Source: a virus. From it: a stretch of 64,000 nt of DNA. Both the position numbers and the translations under genes were made by a program. The notes under the pieces are model-generated. The model worked only from the letters and a program-made list of their open reading frames with translations. It was not told where the DNA came from and made no database searches. The stretch is from positions 62,001-126,000 of the IMG/VR virus record IMGVR_UViG_3300018080_004265. One strand, given 5' to 3'. Shown piece by piece: positions 7,503-16,406 of this stretch; within the stretch, counting starts at the first letter, position 1, and each line of letters begins with the position of its first letter.

Positions 7503-9545
7503 ATGGGCATAGGAAGAGCAACCTTCCCAAGAAGGCATTTTTCATATACTATTAGTTATCCAACTATTACTGCTGATAGTTATATAGAAATAACATTTGA
7601 TAAAGATCCCGGCGATGCGATGGGGCAGGGAACTGTTCAATATATAGAAAAATTACCAGGTGTAGGATTTACTATTCATTTATCTTCTACAGTATCTGAT
7701 AATATTCCTTTTACATATCAAGTAATAAATCCTGGAGATGTTGGATATTCAAATACTGGAGCAGTTAGTGGAGATTTATTTATATATGGTGATCTTTATG
7801 TTTTTGGGACTGAACATGTAACTGAAACAGAAATTTTAACCGGAGATCAACGTATTACAGGATCTCTTTCAGTATCTGGTGATACTCATATATGTGGTGA
7901 AATGTTTGGATGTGAAGATGTATCAGAACCAATGATTTATTATGATACTGAATCAACTGGATTAGGAGATTATACAGTTCATAGTGCATTAGATGATCTA
8001 AGTTATTTAATGCCATCAAGACCAAATAATATTGGACAAAATATTGCAGGAATTCCTAACTCTGGAATACCATCTTGGTCATTAGCTGGATTTGTATCTG
8101 GAAGATTTACTGATAATAGCACTTCTATTTCAACTTCATATATAACTCAACAAGGAAATTTTAATGTTACTGGTATTATGGCAAATGCTGATAGAGGTAT
8201 TCTTGTTTGTGTAGTAAATAGTGTTGAAGTTGCAGAATTAAATTTAGAATCAATTTATGATTCATCAAAAAGAGAAACGGGCCAAGATAATTATACTCCT
8301 TCAAATATTGGAAAAGATGTTATAACATTAACATATCGATTACCATATTGGGATGATTATAGCGGATGGGGAAGTCCATATACTAATTATGATGAAAAAT
8401 TCCCAGCATATCAAATAGCAACTTATAGTATTCCATTGAATTTAGTAAATGGACTTAATGATAATATTCAAATAATACATTATAAAGATATATCAAAAAC
8501 AACAATTTATTCTATAGATAATAGTTATACGCATCTTAATACAATATTCAGGGATATTGGTCCGACACCCCCAGCGACATGGACTCCAACAATCTCATTA
8601 AATACATTAAGTTCAAATAAATATTTATCTGGAGTGAGATTCTATTCTACAGGTGATACATTTAACATGTCAGTTAATGGTGTTAATGTATTTGCTAATT
8701 CATATAAAAATAGTCCATTAGATTTAGATTTTACTCAATTTGATGCTGGAACTTCATCTATAACATATAATAATTTAGGAGCTGGATCTGCCCCGCTTCC
8801 CACGGATGGAGCAGTACATAATGAAGTGTTTGTTATTGGAAGTACTGGGACATTACAATCAGATGCAAGAATAAAAACTAGATTTGGGGATCCATTTAAT
8901 GAAGATAGTTATAAATCTAGTGATCCTGGAATTTATTTAGTAAATACATATACAAATTCATCAACAGAATTAATTGAATATTTTAGAGATGAAACATATA
9001 GAAAATCTGGAAGTTCATCTTTTGATACCATTCCTTCATGGACTACTGGAGATTGGGATAGTACACAAAATTTAACAACTTATGATAGTGGTAATGGATT
9101 ACAATTCTATGGATCATTGATATATCCAACTATTAATTACTCATCTGGATATTTACCAACACAATCAATAAATTATTCTGGATTATCTGGGAATAGAGTC
9201 TTTATACGCTTATTAAGAGATAATGGGACTCCTCATACAAATGGAATTATACAACTTAATGGAATTTCTTTTGCTCAAATAGAAGAAGGAGGAGGAAGTC
9301 AAGTAGCTCGTGTAGAGATAAAACTTCCATCACAAACTGGGTGGTTAAATCTTGGAAAAATTTTTAATATAGCAACTTTCACTGGTTCGGATGGAGATGG
9401 ATGTTTAACTGAATATACGGGAAGTAATTTTAGTTGGACATCAGCAACATTTAGCACAGCTCTTTCTGGATATATGATTGCGATAAGAATTACATTTTTT
9501 AATAGTAGTATATCGTGTAGTTCATTGCAATTGATAATAACTTAG
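7503..9545 (+). CDS. Large fibre/adhesin protein
   Basis: 680 residues, ribosome site GGAGAATAA. Residues about 85-130 carry GDLYVFGTEHVTETEILTGD, the same module found as GDLYVQGTEYITNTEIISGD in the 2412 fibre and again in the 11058 gene. The rest is a long Ser/Thr/Tyr/Asn-rich beta protein with low Lys and no enzymatic motif. It includes an acidic 'DDYSGWGSPYTNYDEKFPAYQ' stretch and an ending of alternating hydrophobic strands typical of carbohydrate-binding folds. Length and module content suggest a side-fibre or receptor-binding protein. This is inferred from architecture. Confidence 0.75.
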   Translation: MGIGRATFPRRHFSYTISYPTITADSYIEITFDKDPGDAMGQGTVQYIEKLPGVGFTIHLSSTVSDNIPFTYQVINPGDVGYSNTGAVSGDLFIYGDLYVFGTEHVTETEILTGDQRITGSLSVSGDTHICGEMFGCEDVSEPMIYYDTESTGLGDYTVHSALDDLSYLMPSRPNNIGQNIAGIPNSGIPSWSLAGFVSGRFTDNSTSISTSYITQQGNFNVTGIMANADRGILVCVVNSVEVAELNLESIYDSSKRETGQDNYTPSNIGKDVITLTYRLPYWDDYSGWGSPYTNYDEKFPAYQIATYSIPLNLVNGLNDNIQIIHYKDISKTTIYSIDNSYTHLNTIFRDIGPTPPATWTPTISLNTLSSNKYLSGVRFYSTGDTFNMSVNGVNVFANSYKNSPLDLDFTQFDAGTSSITYNNLGAGSAPLPTDGAVHNEVFVIGSTGTLQSDARIKTRFGDPFNEDSYKSSDPGIYLVNTYTNSSTELIEYFRDETYRKSGSSSFDTIPSWTTGDWDSTQNLTTYDSGNGLQFYGSLIYPTINYSSGYLPTQSINYSGLSGNRVFIRLLRDNGTPHTNGIIQLNGISFAQIEEGGGSQVARVEIKLPSQTGWLNLGKIFNIATFTGSDGDGCLTEYTGSNFSWTSATFSTALSGYMIAIRITFFNSSISCSSLQLIIT

Positions 9546-9556
9546 GAGATTAACCA

Positions 9557-11041
9557 GTGGGATTTTCAAATGAAACAAAAGTAGATAAAACGTGGAAGAA
9601 TAGTTTAGATAAAGCATTAACTTCCACAAAAAAAGCATATTACGAAGAAGCTATTGGCGCTGCTAATATTCTTTTTGGTGATAGTGTTTGGGTATCTGAT
9701 CTTCCAACTGATCCTAGTCAAGCTGTTACTCAGGGATTAGCAATACAATATGCTGATTTAACATTAACAGAAGATGTTACAGTTGAGAAAAAACAAGGTT
9801 GGTTAGCATGTGCAGTTGTTGATAATTTGGGAACAAGAATTAGAAATTGGATTCCTCCTAAATTTGGTGTTGGATATAATATAAGATTATATGAAGATAA
9901 TGGAGCTGGTAGTAAAGGTACTGAAATATTTACTGCTGATAATATAAATTGGTTATTTGATTACGGCAATGGAATTCTTTTTTTAGAAAATCAACCAACA
10001 GGAAAAACAACTCCATTTCATATTTCTGGTTATGTATATACTGGATTAACTGCAACTTCAATATCTAGTGGAGCAAGTGGTCTTTCTATAGATATTGCAA
10101 ATCAATTATATTTACGCAGAGATGGAACAAATAATGCAATAGGAACTGTTCATTTTGATGCTTCAGGAACAGGCGTTGTAATTAATAATAATTTAACAGT
10201 AAATAATATTCCATTTTATGATGATTCAAATACTCAATTAACAAATTTATTAGATGCAACTTCTATTGTCGGATCAATTAATGAATTAGCTTCAGGTGGA
10301 GATGACTATGGAGGAGAATATGTAAAAGAAGTAAATCCAGTAACAAGATTATCTAATACACAATTTAGATTAGAAGGCGATTTTACAAGTAGATATGTAA
10401 AAGATAGATTATTAAAAACAAAATATAATGGAACTCCTTATTATCATTTTGTAGAATCTTCAGTATTAAATAGTGGTTATACAACAGTTACTATTAATAA
10501 TACAGTTATTAATGGATGGTCACTTCTTCCAGCATCAATTGATTGGTTGGGATATTCAGTAATTGGTCTTTCTTCTGTTTATACAGGAGCAATAAAAAAT
10601 GGAACAATTATTGATGTTGATATTAATGAAGATGCACGTATTGATGATAAAAAAATATGGATAGGTGTATTTAATAAAAATTTTGAACAAGCAATTGCTG
10701 ATGGTGATTTTGCAAGTTCAATAACTCAAGCTGCTTCAGCTGTAACTTTTTCTCCAACTGGTAATATACAATCTACTAATGTTCAAGATGCTATTGTTGA
10801 AGTTTCTTTACAACAACAACAAGGTGCAACATGGACAACTTATTCTGCTTCAGGTAATAATTCAACAGTAGATTTTATATTACCACATACAGTAGTACAA
10901 AACTCTGAAAATGTATTTCTTAATGGACTTTTAAGTTATCCAAGTGAACAATATGAAATACAAGGTGGTAATACGGTTCATTTTTATGAACCACCCAGTT
11001 TTAACTGGAAAGTTTTTATAAAGTATCAATTCTATGCATGA
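9557..11041 (+). CDS. Fibre-like virion protein (GTG start)
   Basis: 494 residues using a GTG start 9 bases after AGGAGA; no in-frame ATG gives the conserved N-terminus MGFSNETKVDKTW. The middle has VHFDASGTGVVINNNLTVN, a fibre-type motif, then a linker INELASGGDDYGG. The final 75 residues (NSENVFLNGLLSYPSEQYEI...) match the C-terminal domain of the 11058 protein (NSENVYVNGIRQRQTTHYSI...) and the centre of the 12495 protein, a small beta domain common at phage fibre ends. Ends one base into the spacer before the next gene. Confidence 0.78.
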   Translation: MGFSNETKVDKTWKNSLDKALTSTKKAYYEEAIGAANILFGDSVWVSDLPTDPSQAVTQGLAIQYADLTLTEDVTVEKKQGWLACAVVDNLGTRIRNWIPPKFGVGYNIRLYEDNGAGSKGTEIFTADNINWLFDYGNGILFLENQPTGKTTPFHISGYVYTGLTATSISSGASGLSIDIANQLYLRRDGTNNAIGTVHFDASGTGVVINNNLTVNNIPFYDDSNTQLTNLLDATSIVGSINELASGGDDYGGEYVKEVNPVTRLSNTQFRLEGDFTSRYVKDRLLKTKYNGTPYYHFVESSVLNSGYTTVTINNTVINGWSLLPASIDWLGYSVIGLSSVYTGAIKNGTIIDVDINEDARIDDKKIWIGVFNKNFEQAIADGDFASSITQAASAVTFSPTGNIQSTNVQDAIVEVSLQQQQGATWTTYSASGNNSTVDFILPHTVVQNSENVFLNGLLSYPSEQYEIQGGNTVHFYEPPSFNWKVFIKYQFYA

Positions 11042-11057
11042 TTAGGGGGTGAAATAA

Positions 11058-12428
11058 ATGGCAATAATGCAAATTTTTGGGGGACAGATTACCGATAGTG
11101 CGATTACATCGGGTAAAATAGCAGACGGACATGTTATAACTGATAAAATTGCTGATTTAAATGTTACTGAAGCGAAATTAGCAACTGATGCAGTTACAAC
11201 AAACAAAATTACAGACCTTAATGTAACATTGGGCAAATTGGAAACTAACGTCCAAAATGTCCTTCCTACTTCAGATGAAAAAGCAGCGTTAACTGGTCCA
11301 TCGGGTTATACACCTAGTGCAAGTGACCCGTACGCGACACAAGATTATGTTGACAGTATAGTTGATACTACATCAGGTGCAATAACTCTACAAACTGTTA
11401 CAGATAATGGTAATTCAACAACAAATGGAATAACTGTTGACGGAAGTTCAACTTTTAATTCAGATTTACATGTTGAAGGGGATTTATACGTAACCGGAAC
11501 TGAATACATCACTAATACGGAAATAATTTCAGGCGATCAGATTATCGCTGGTAAAATAGAAATTAATGGTGATTCTTATTTAGGTAATGAGAACACAGAT
11601 ACAGTCTTTGTATCAGGTGGAATGTATATCGGTGGTCAAGTCGATATGCAATCACACAAAGTTGTCAATTTGGCCAATGGTACAGTATCTGGTGATGCAG
11701 TAAACTATGGTCAGATGACAGGTGGTGACTCTTCAACTTTAAGTTCTGCACAATCTTACACAGACACTGCGTCTGGTAATTTAGCAACTTATATTGATGT
11801 TAGAGATGCTTATGTTTTGGGTGAAGCTGAATCATATGCTGACGGTGTAGCTGCAACAGCAGAATCTAATGCAAATTCTTACACTGATACAGCATCTGGA
11901 AATCTCGCTTCATATATAGACGTAAGAGATGCATGGGTTTTAAGTCAAGCAGAATCTTATGCAGATGGAGTTGCAGCAACAGCTGAATCAAATGCTAATG
12001 CATATACTGATACAGCTTCTGCAAATTTAGTTGCATATGTTGATCAACAAGTTGGTGCAAACAATGATCTAGAAGAAATTCTAGCTAATGGTAACAGTGC
12101 TGGAAGTTATGACATTGATATGAATGGTAATAAAGTTGTCAATGTGGGAACTCCAACGGCTTCAGGTGATGCGGCAACCAAAGACTATGTTGATAATGCT
12201 ATAAGCGGTGCTGGTGGAACACCAACTCAAGATGGTTTCTCTGGAACAGGTTCTCAAACAGATTTCTCTTTGAGTCAAACACCGGTTTCAAATAGCGAAA
12301 ATGTATATGTCAATGGTATTAGGCAAAGACAAACAACTCACTATAGTATAACGGGAACTACATTATCATTTACAGATGCTCCAGATTCTGGTGCTCTAGT
12401 TGATGTTATGTATTCTTATTTAGCATAG
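11058..12428 (+). CDS. Tail-fibre-like protein with coiled-coil repeats
   Basis: 456 residues, ribosome site GGGGGTG. Residues 1-60 form the anchor motif 'IFGGQITDSAI..KIAD...TDKIAD', related to the N-terminus of the 12495 gene (ITGGQIQDFTI). Residues 110-200 hold the VTDNGNSTTNGITVDGS / EYITNTEIISGDQIIAG block, nearly identical to that of the 2412 fibre. Two near-exact tandem repeats follow (SYTDTASGNLATYIDVRDA / SYTDTASGNLASYIDVRDA with AESYADGVAATAESNA), predicted coiled coil, then a GNSAGSYDIDMNGN repeat. The C-terminal 65 residues match the 9557 protein. It ends just before a strong terminator. Confidence 0.8.
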   Translation: MAIMQIFGGQITDSAITSGKIADGHVITDKIADLNVTEAKLATDAVTTNKITDLNVTLGKLETNVQNVLPTSDEKAALTGPSGYTPSASDPYATQDYVDSIVDTTSGAITLQTVTDNGNSTTNGITVDGSSTFNSDLHVEGDLYVTGTEYITNTEIISGDQIIAGKIEINGDSYLGNENTDTVFVSGGMYIGGQVDMQSHKVVNLANGTVSGDAVNYGQMTGGDSSTLSSAQSYTDTASGNLATYIDVRDAYVLGEAESYADGVAATAESNANSYTDTASGNLASYIDVRDAWVLSQAESYADGVAATAESNANAYTDTASANLVAYVDQQVGANNDLEEILANGNSAGSYDIDMNGNKVVNVGTPTASGDAATKDYVDNAISGAGGTPTQDGFSGTGSQTDFSLSQTPVSNSENVYVNGIRQRQTTHYSITGTTLSFTDAPDSGALVDVMYSYLA

Positions 12429-12437
12429 TAGTAATTT

Positions 12438-12470
12438 GAGGGGGTACTAACCCTACCCCCTCTTCATTTT
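12438..12470 (+). terminator. Rho-independent terminator
   Basis: A perfect 9-bp GC-rich stem (GAGGGGGTA / TACCCCCTC) with a 7-base loop, followed by TTCATTTT, lies 10 bases after the 11058 fibre stop codon. It is the clearest intrinsic terminator in the window and splits the fibre block into two transcription segments, unless it is read through. Confidence 0.88.
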
Positions 12471-12494
12471 AAATTTAAGGGGATAAAGACGTAA

Positions 12495-13352
12495 ATGCCA
12501 TTAATGGAAATAACTGGAGGACAAATCCAGGATTTTACAATAACTAATGCTGATATAGCAACTGGAGCAGCTGTAGAAGAAAGTAAACTTCTATTTGATC
12601 CCATTTCTGGACATGCACATGATGGCGAAGATAGTAAGCAACTGGTATTTACATCTTTATCTGATGCACCTTCAGCTTATGATAATCAATCAGGGAAAGT
12701 TGTTAAAGTAAATGCCGATGAAAATGCTCTTATTTTTGGTGATGAAGGATATTTTGAAAGACAAAGTAAAATTGGTTCTGAAGGAATTTCTAGCGAATAT
12801 GGAGAAAGAACTACATTTACTTTTTCTGCAAGCGCAATGGTTGATGATTCTGTTCTTCTTGTTTTTGATAATGGATTATTAATGAGAGAAGGATACGATT
12901 ATTTTCAAAATGGTGTTGGAGAAATAACTTTTGCTTCTTCACGTTCTTTAAGTTCAAAAATAGCTTTTGTATTTTTACAAACAATGCAATCTGTTGTTCA
13001 TGAATTAGATTTTTATAATTTTTATGTAGATGAACTTCAACTTGCAGATAATCTTATTCAACAATTTATAGGATTTAATGGAACTGTAATAGAGGCAAGA
13101 GCAATTTTAAGTACTGCTGCTTCTGGTGCAAGTGGAGAAAGTTGTGCTGTAGATATTGATAATAATGGAACTGTAATTAAAGCATCTGGAGACAATTATA
13201 CATTTCCTCTTGTTTCTACAACACAAGTAGTAAAAACTTCTTTTGATTCTGGGGCAGAATTAATTGCAAATAATTTATTAACTTTAAATATAAAAGAACT
13301 TGGTGGGACAGGAAGTAAATTAAAAGTAATTCTCAAAGTGAGGCGAACTTAA
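12495..13352 (+). CDS. Fibre-associated virion protein
   Basis: 285 residues, ribosome site AAGGGG. The N-terminus (MPLMEITGGQIQDFTITNAD) matches the anchor of the 11058 gene. Around residues 45-60 SGHAHDGEDSKQL is a common phage structural motif. Residues about 115-160 (DDSVLLVFDNGLLMREGYDYF) parallel the C-terminal domains of the 9557 and 11058 proteins. No enzymatic residues are seen. It overlaps the next gene by one base (TAATG). Confidence 0.75.
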   Translation: MPLMEITGGQIQDFTITNADIATGAAVEESKLLFDPISGHAHDGEDSKQLVFTSLSDAPSAYDNQSGKVVKVNADENALIFGDEGYFERQSKIGSEGISSEYGERTTFTFSASAMVDDSVLLVFDNGLLMREGYDYFQNGVGEITFASSRSLSSKIAFVFLQTMQSVVHELDFYNFYVDELQLADNLIQQFIGFNGTVIEARAILSTAASGASGESCAVDIDNNGTVIKASGDNYTFPLVSTTQVVKTSFDSGAELIANNLLTLNIKELGGTGSKLKVILKVRRT

Positions 13353-14296
13353 TGTCTAATGTTGCTTATGCTGAAATATTAGATGCAGAATATGGAACTG
13401 GTATGGATAAAGCAATAATAGTTTCTTCTGGCACAATAAATATTAAAGATATATATGAATTAGATGATTTAACTGGAGTTACTACATGGCGTGGAACAAA
13501 CAAAGGGTTAAATTATGGTGTAGGAACTTATGATCCTAAAAATAGTAGCTATATAAATGCTACATCTTTTACTGTAAACAATGGTGCAATTATTATTGCT
13601 GATGCATGGGCAGACGGCACAGACGACAGAAAAGGTGTTGTTTGGGTAATGTGTACTGAAACTTTTACTAATGCGGGCAACTTTAATATGGCAAATCTTG
13701 GTGGTTCAGGTGGAACACCGTCACAAAATGGAGTTGGTTCTGGCGGTGGTGGCGGAGGAGAATATTCTTGCGACCACATTCCTCAAGGTGGAGTTGGAGG
13801 AAGTTCTTACGGAACAACAGATATTTCTATTTCTACTTGGGCTGATATTTACGGTTCAGGTGGGGGTGGAGGTGCTCCTAGATGTGAAGGTCATTATGAA
13901 GGAGCAGGTGGCGGAGGCGGTGGTGGACGCAATGCTGGTGTTACTGGTGATAATGGATTTACTATTATAGGACCAGGTGGTGCTTCAGGTTCTTGGGGTA
14001 GAGTTGGCGGTGGAGCAATAAGAATATATGCAAGAATTTTTAGAAATACTGGAACTATGACAGTAAATGGACAAGATGGAACTTTTCAAGGTATTGCAGG
14101 ACACGGTGGCGGTGGTGGTGGAACTATATTTATTAAAACTGCCGATGGAGATATTGGAATAAATAAGTTAACTGCTAAAGGTGGAATTGGTGGTTGGTCT
14201 GTTCCCACTGGGATAAAAGGTGGCGCAGGATCTGTAGGAAGAATTCATGTTGAAGGCAGATATATTGGTTCAACAAATGAACCTGCAATAGAGTAA
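13352..14296 (+). CDS. Polyglycine-rich adhesin-like protein
   Basis: 314 residues. From about residue 112 to 265 the protein alternates long glycine runs (GSGGGGGGEY, GSGGGGGAPR, GAGGGGGGGRNAG, GHGGGGGGTIF) with short variable segments, the layout of the polyglycine-helix adhesins at T-even fibre tips (gp38-like) and of similar receptor-binding proteins. Before the Gly region a Trp/Asp-rich domain (KGVVWVMCTETFTNAG) may be the attachment part. Variable loops between glycine stretches are where host recognition usually resides. Assignment is by composition and pattern. Confidence 0.72.
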   Translation: MSNVAYAEILDAEYGTGMDKAIIVSSGTINIKDIYELDDLTGVTTWRGTNKGLNYGVGTYDPKNSSYINATSFTVNNGAIIIADAWADGTDDRKGVVWVMCTETFTNAGNFNMANLGGSGGTPSQNGVGSGGGGGGEYSCDHIPQGGVGGSSYGTTDISISTWADIYGSGGGGGAPRCEGHYEGAGGGGGGGRNAGVTGDNGFTIIGPGGASGSWGRVGGGAIRIYARIFRNTGTMTVNGQDGTFQGIAGHGGGGGGTIFIKTADGDIGINKLTAKGGIGGWSVPTGIKGGAGSVGRIHVEGRYIGSTNEPAIE

Positions 14297-14311
14297 TTGG
14301 GAGTTAAATAA

Positions 14312-16405
14312 ATGTCGAATGAAACACAAATACAATTACATAATATAGAACAAGCATTAAACGGGGATTTTGCTGTAACAGGAAGTATTTCAACAAGTGG
14401 AGCTATTTTTCAAAATACCGTAACTCCCACAAATCCTAGTTCAGGTAGTATTAAATTATATTCAAAAGATGATAATAGATTATATTTTCTACAACCAGAT
14501 GGTACTGAATTACCTGTAGGTTCTGGAAGCGGAGTAGGAATGGCTGGTATTCTTGGAGAAGATATTCTTGCAGGTGAGCCAGTTTATCAAAGTAGTTTAG
14601 ATGGAAAATGGTATAAAGCACAAGCAATATCTGGTAAATTATCAAATCTTGCAGTAGCAAGTGCTGATGGTTTAACAGATGAAGAAATAACATTGGTTAG
14701 ATTTGGATCAGTAGAGGCTTCAATATCAATTCCAAATTATCAAGATATATATTTATCTCAAGATGTTGCAGGTACTTATACTTCAACAGTCCCTTCCTCA
14801 GGAATAGTGACATTTATTGGAACTTCAAAAACAAGTAATGCGCTTGATGTTGCAATAGGTATTACTTCTTATTCCCTTGAAGTAACTGGTGCTGAAGATG
14901 TCGGAACTGCAATAATAACAGGAACTCTTGGTGAAACAATTGTATCTGGTCAACCAGCTTATCAAAAAGAAGAAGATGGTAAATGGTACTTAGCTAAAGC
15001 AACTCTTGGAACACTTTCATCTCTTTCAATATGTAAAACTGGTGGAGATACAGATTCAACTGGAACATTTATACAATATGGGAATTTAGAAGATTTAACA
15101 GGACTTCCAAATAGTTCAGAATTATTTTTATCTCAAACTATTGCCGGAGAAATAACAAGTACAGAACCAGCAACTGGTGTAATTGCTTATTTAGGAATGA
15201 GTAGGGGTACAACTAATTTTGATGTATCAGTTGGTGTTGTTGCTTATGATAGGAGTGGTGGTGGAGGAGATACTGGTACAGCAGTAATTACTGGGACTCT
15301 TGGTGAAGATGTTAATAAAGGTCAAGCAGTATACCAAAAAGAATCTGATGGTAAATGGTATTTAGCAAAAGCTGCAGATGGTATGGTATCTTCATTATCT
15401 ATTTGTTTAATTGGTGGTTCTTCTGAAGAAACAGGAACTTTTTCAAGATATGGTACATTAGAAGATCTTTCGGGATTACCTGCAGATAGTGAATTATATT
15501 TATCACAAGATACTGCAGGAGAATTAGCAACTATTTATAGTGATGGATTAAATATATATGTAGGTATAAGTAGAGGGACAGATGTTCTTGATATTGCAAT
15601 AGGAGTTATTGGTGGTTCAAGTGAGGGAGGCGGAGGATCTGCTTATATTACTGGAACATTAGGAGAAACAGTAACAGCTGGCCAACCAGTATATCAAGAT
15701 AAAAATAATGGATTATGGCAATTAGCACAAGCAACTTCAGAAAAAATTTCTAATTTATCTGTAGCAACAACAGCTGGAGTTTCTGGTGATCAAATAAGTA
15801 TGACAAGATATGGTTCTATTGAAAGTATATCTGGATTACCTGAAAATGCTGAATTATATTTATCACAAGATTTACCAGGCGGAATTATTGGAGAAAAACC
15901 AGCATCTGGAGTAATAGCATATTTAGGTATAAGTCGCGGATCTACTGTAATGGATGTAGCTATTGCAATGGTAGCATATCAATCGGGTTCTGGTGGAGGA
16001 TCTGTTCTTACTGGGATACTAGGTGAAACAGTTATTAAAGGCGATGTATGTTATCAAAAAGAATCTGATTCAAAATGGTATAAAGCTAGAGCAGTTGAAG
16101 GGGAAATAACAAATCTTTCAATAGCAACAATTGGTGGTAGTGCTGATAGTTCAATTACTTTTACAAGATATGGTAATTTAACTGAATTATCAGGATTACC
16201 AGATTCTAAAGAACTTTATCTTTCACAAACAACAGCTGGATCACTTACAGATGTTGCTCCAATATCTGGTGTAATTGCTTATGTTGGAATGAGTATTGGA
16301 ACAACACAATTAGATGTGGCAATTGGGACAATTGCTTTTGAAGCTGGTGGTGAAAGTAGCGGGTCAGGAGGACCGAGATGGTCACTATTATTAGGAGGTA
16401 TGTAA
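14312..16405 (+). CDS. Virion protein built of five ~120-residue repeats
   Basis: 697 residues. After an 80-residue head (NGDFAVTGSISTSGAIFQN and a SGSIKLYSKDDNRLYFL segment common in fibres), five repeats begin near residues 79, 203, 327, 447 and 567. Each has 'GxLGExxxxGxxxYQxxxDGKWYxAxA', then an 'SxLSI/SNLSVA' strand, then 'YLSQxxxG' and 'VIAYLGxSRGTxxxDVAIGV'. They are separated by Gly/Ser linkers (SGGGGDTG, SSEGGGGS, SGSGGG). The repeat resembles DUF2190-like decoration modules. A decorating or fibre-shaft role is likely; the exact family is unproven. Confidence 0.75.
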   Translation: MSNETQIQLHNIEQALNGDFAVTGSISTSGAIFQNTVTPTNPSSGSIKLYSKDDNRLYFLQPDGTELPVGSGSGVGMAGILGEDILAGEPVYQSSLDGKWYKAQAISGKLSNLAVASADGLTDEEITLVRFGSVEASISIPNYQDIYLSQDVAGTYTSTVPSSGIVTFIGTSKTSNALDVAIGITSYSLEVTGAEDVGTAIITGTLGETIVSGQPAYQKEEDGKWYLAKATLGTLSSLSICKTGGDTDSTGTFIQYGNLEDLTGLPNSSELFLSQTIAGEITSTEPATGVIAYLGMSRGTTNFDVSVGVVAYDRSGGGGDTGTAVITGTLGEDVNKGQAVYQKESDGKWYLAKAADGMVSSLSICLIGGSSEETGTFSRYGTLEDLSGLPADSELYLSQDTAGELATIYSDGLNIYVGISRGTDVLDIAIGVIGGSSEGGGGSAYITGTLGETVTAGQPVYQDKNNGLWQLAQATSEKISNLSVATTAGVSGDQISMTRYGSIESISGLPENAELYLSQDLPGGIIGEKPASGVIAYLGISRGSTVMDVAIAMVAYQSGSGGGSVLTGILGETVIKGDVCYQKESDSKWYKARAVEGEITNLSIATIGGSADSSITFTRYGNLTELSGLPDSKELYLSQTTAGSLTDVAPISGVIAYVGMSIGTTQLDVAIGTIAFEAGGESSGSGGPRWSLLLGGM

Positions 16406-16406
16406 A

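Noticed and set aside
13671-13970. Second frame inside the polyglycine adhesin
   Set aside because: Shifted reading of Gly-rich codons yields Val/Glu/Leu-rich sequence; there is no ribosome site and the real adhesin frame explains the DNA.
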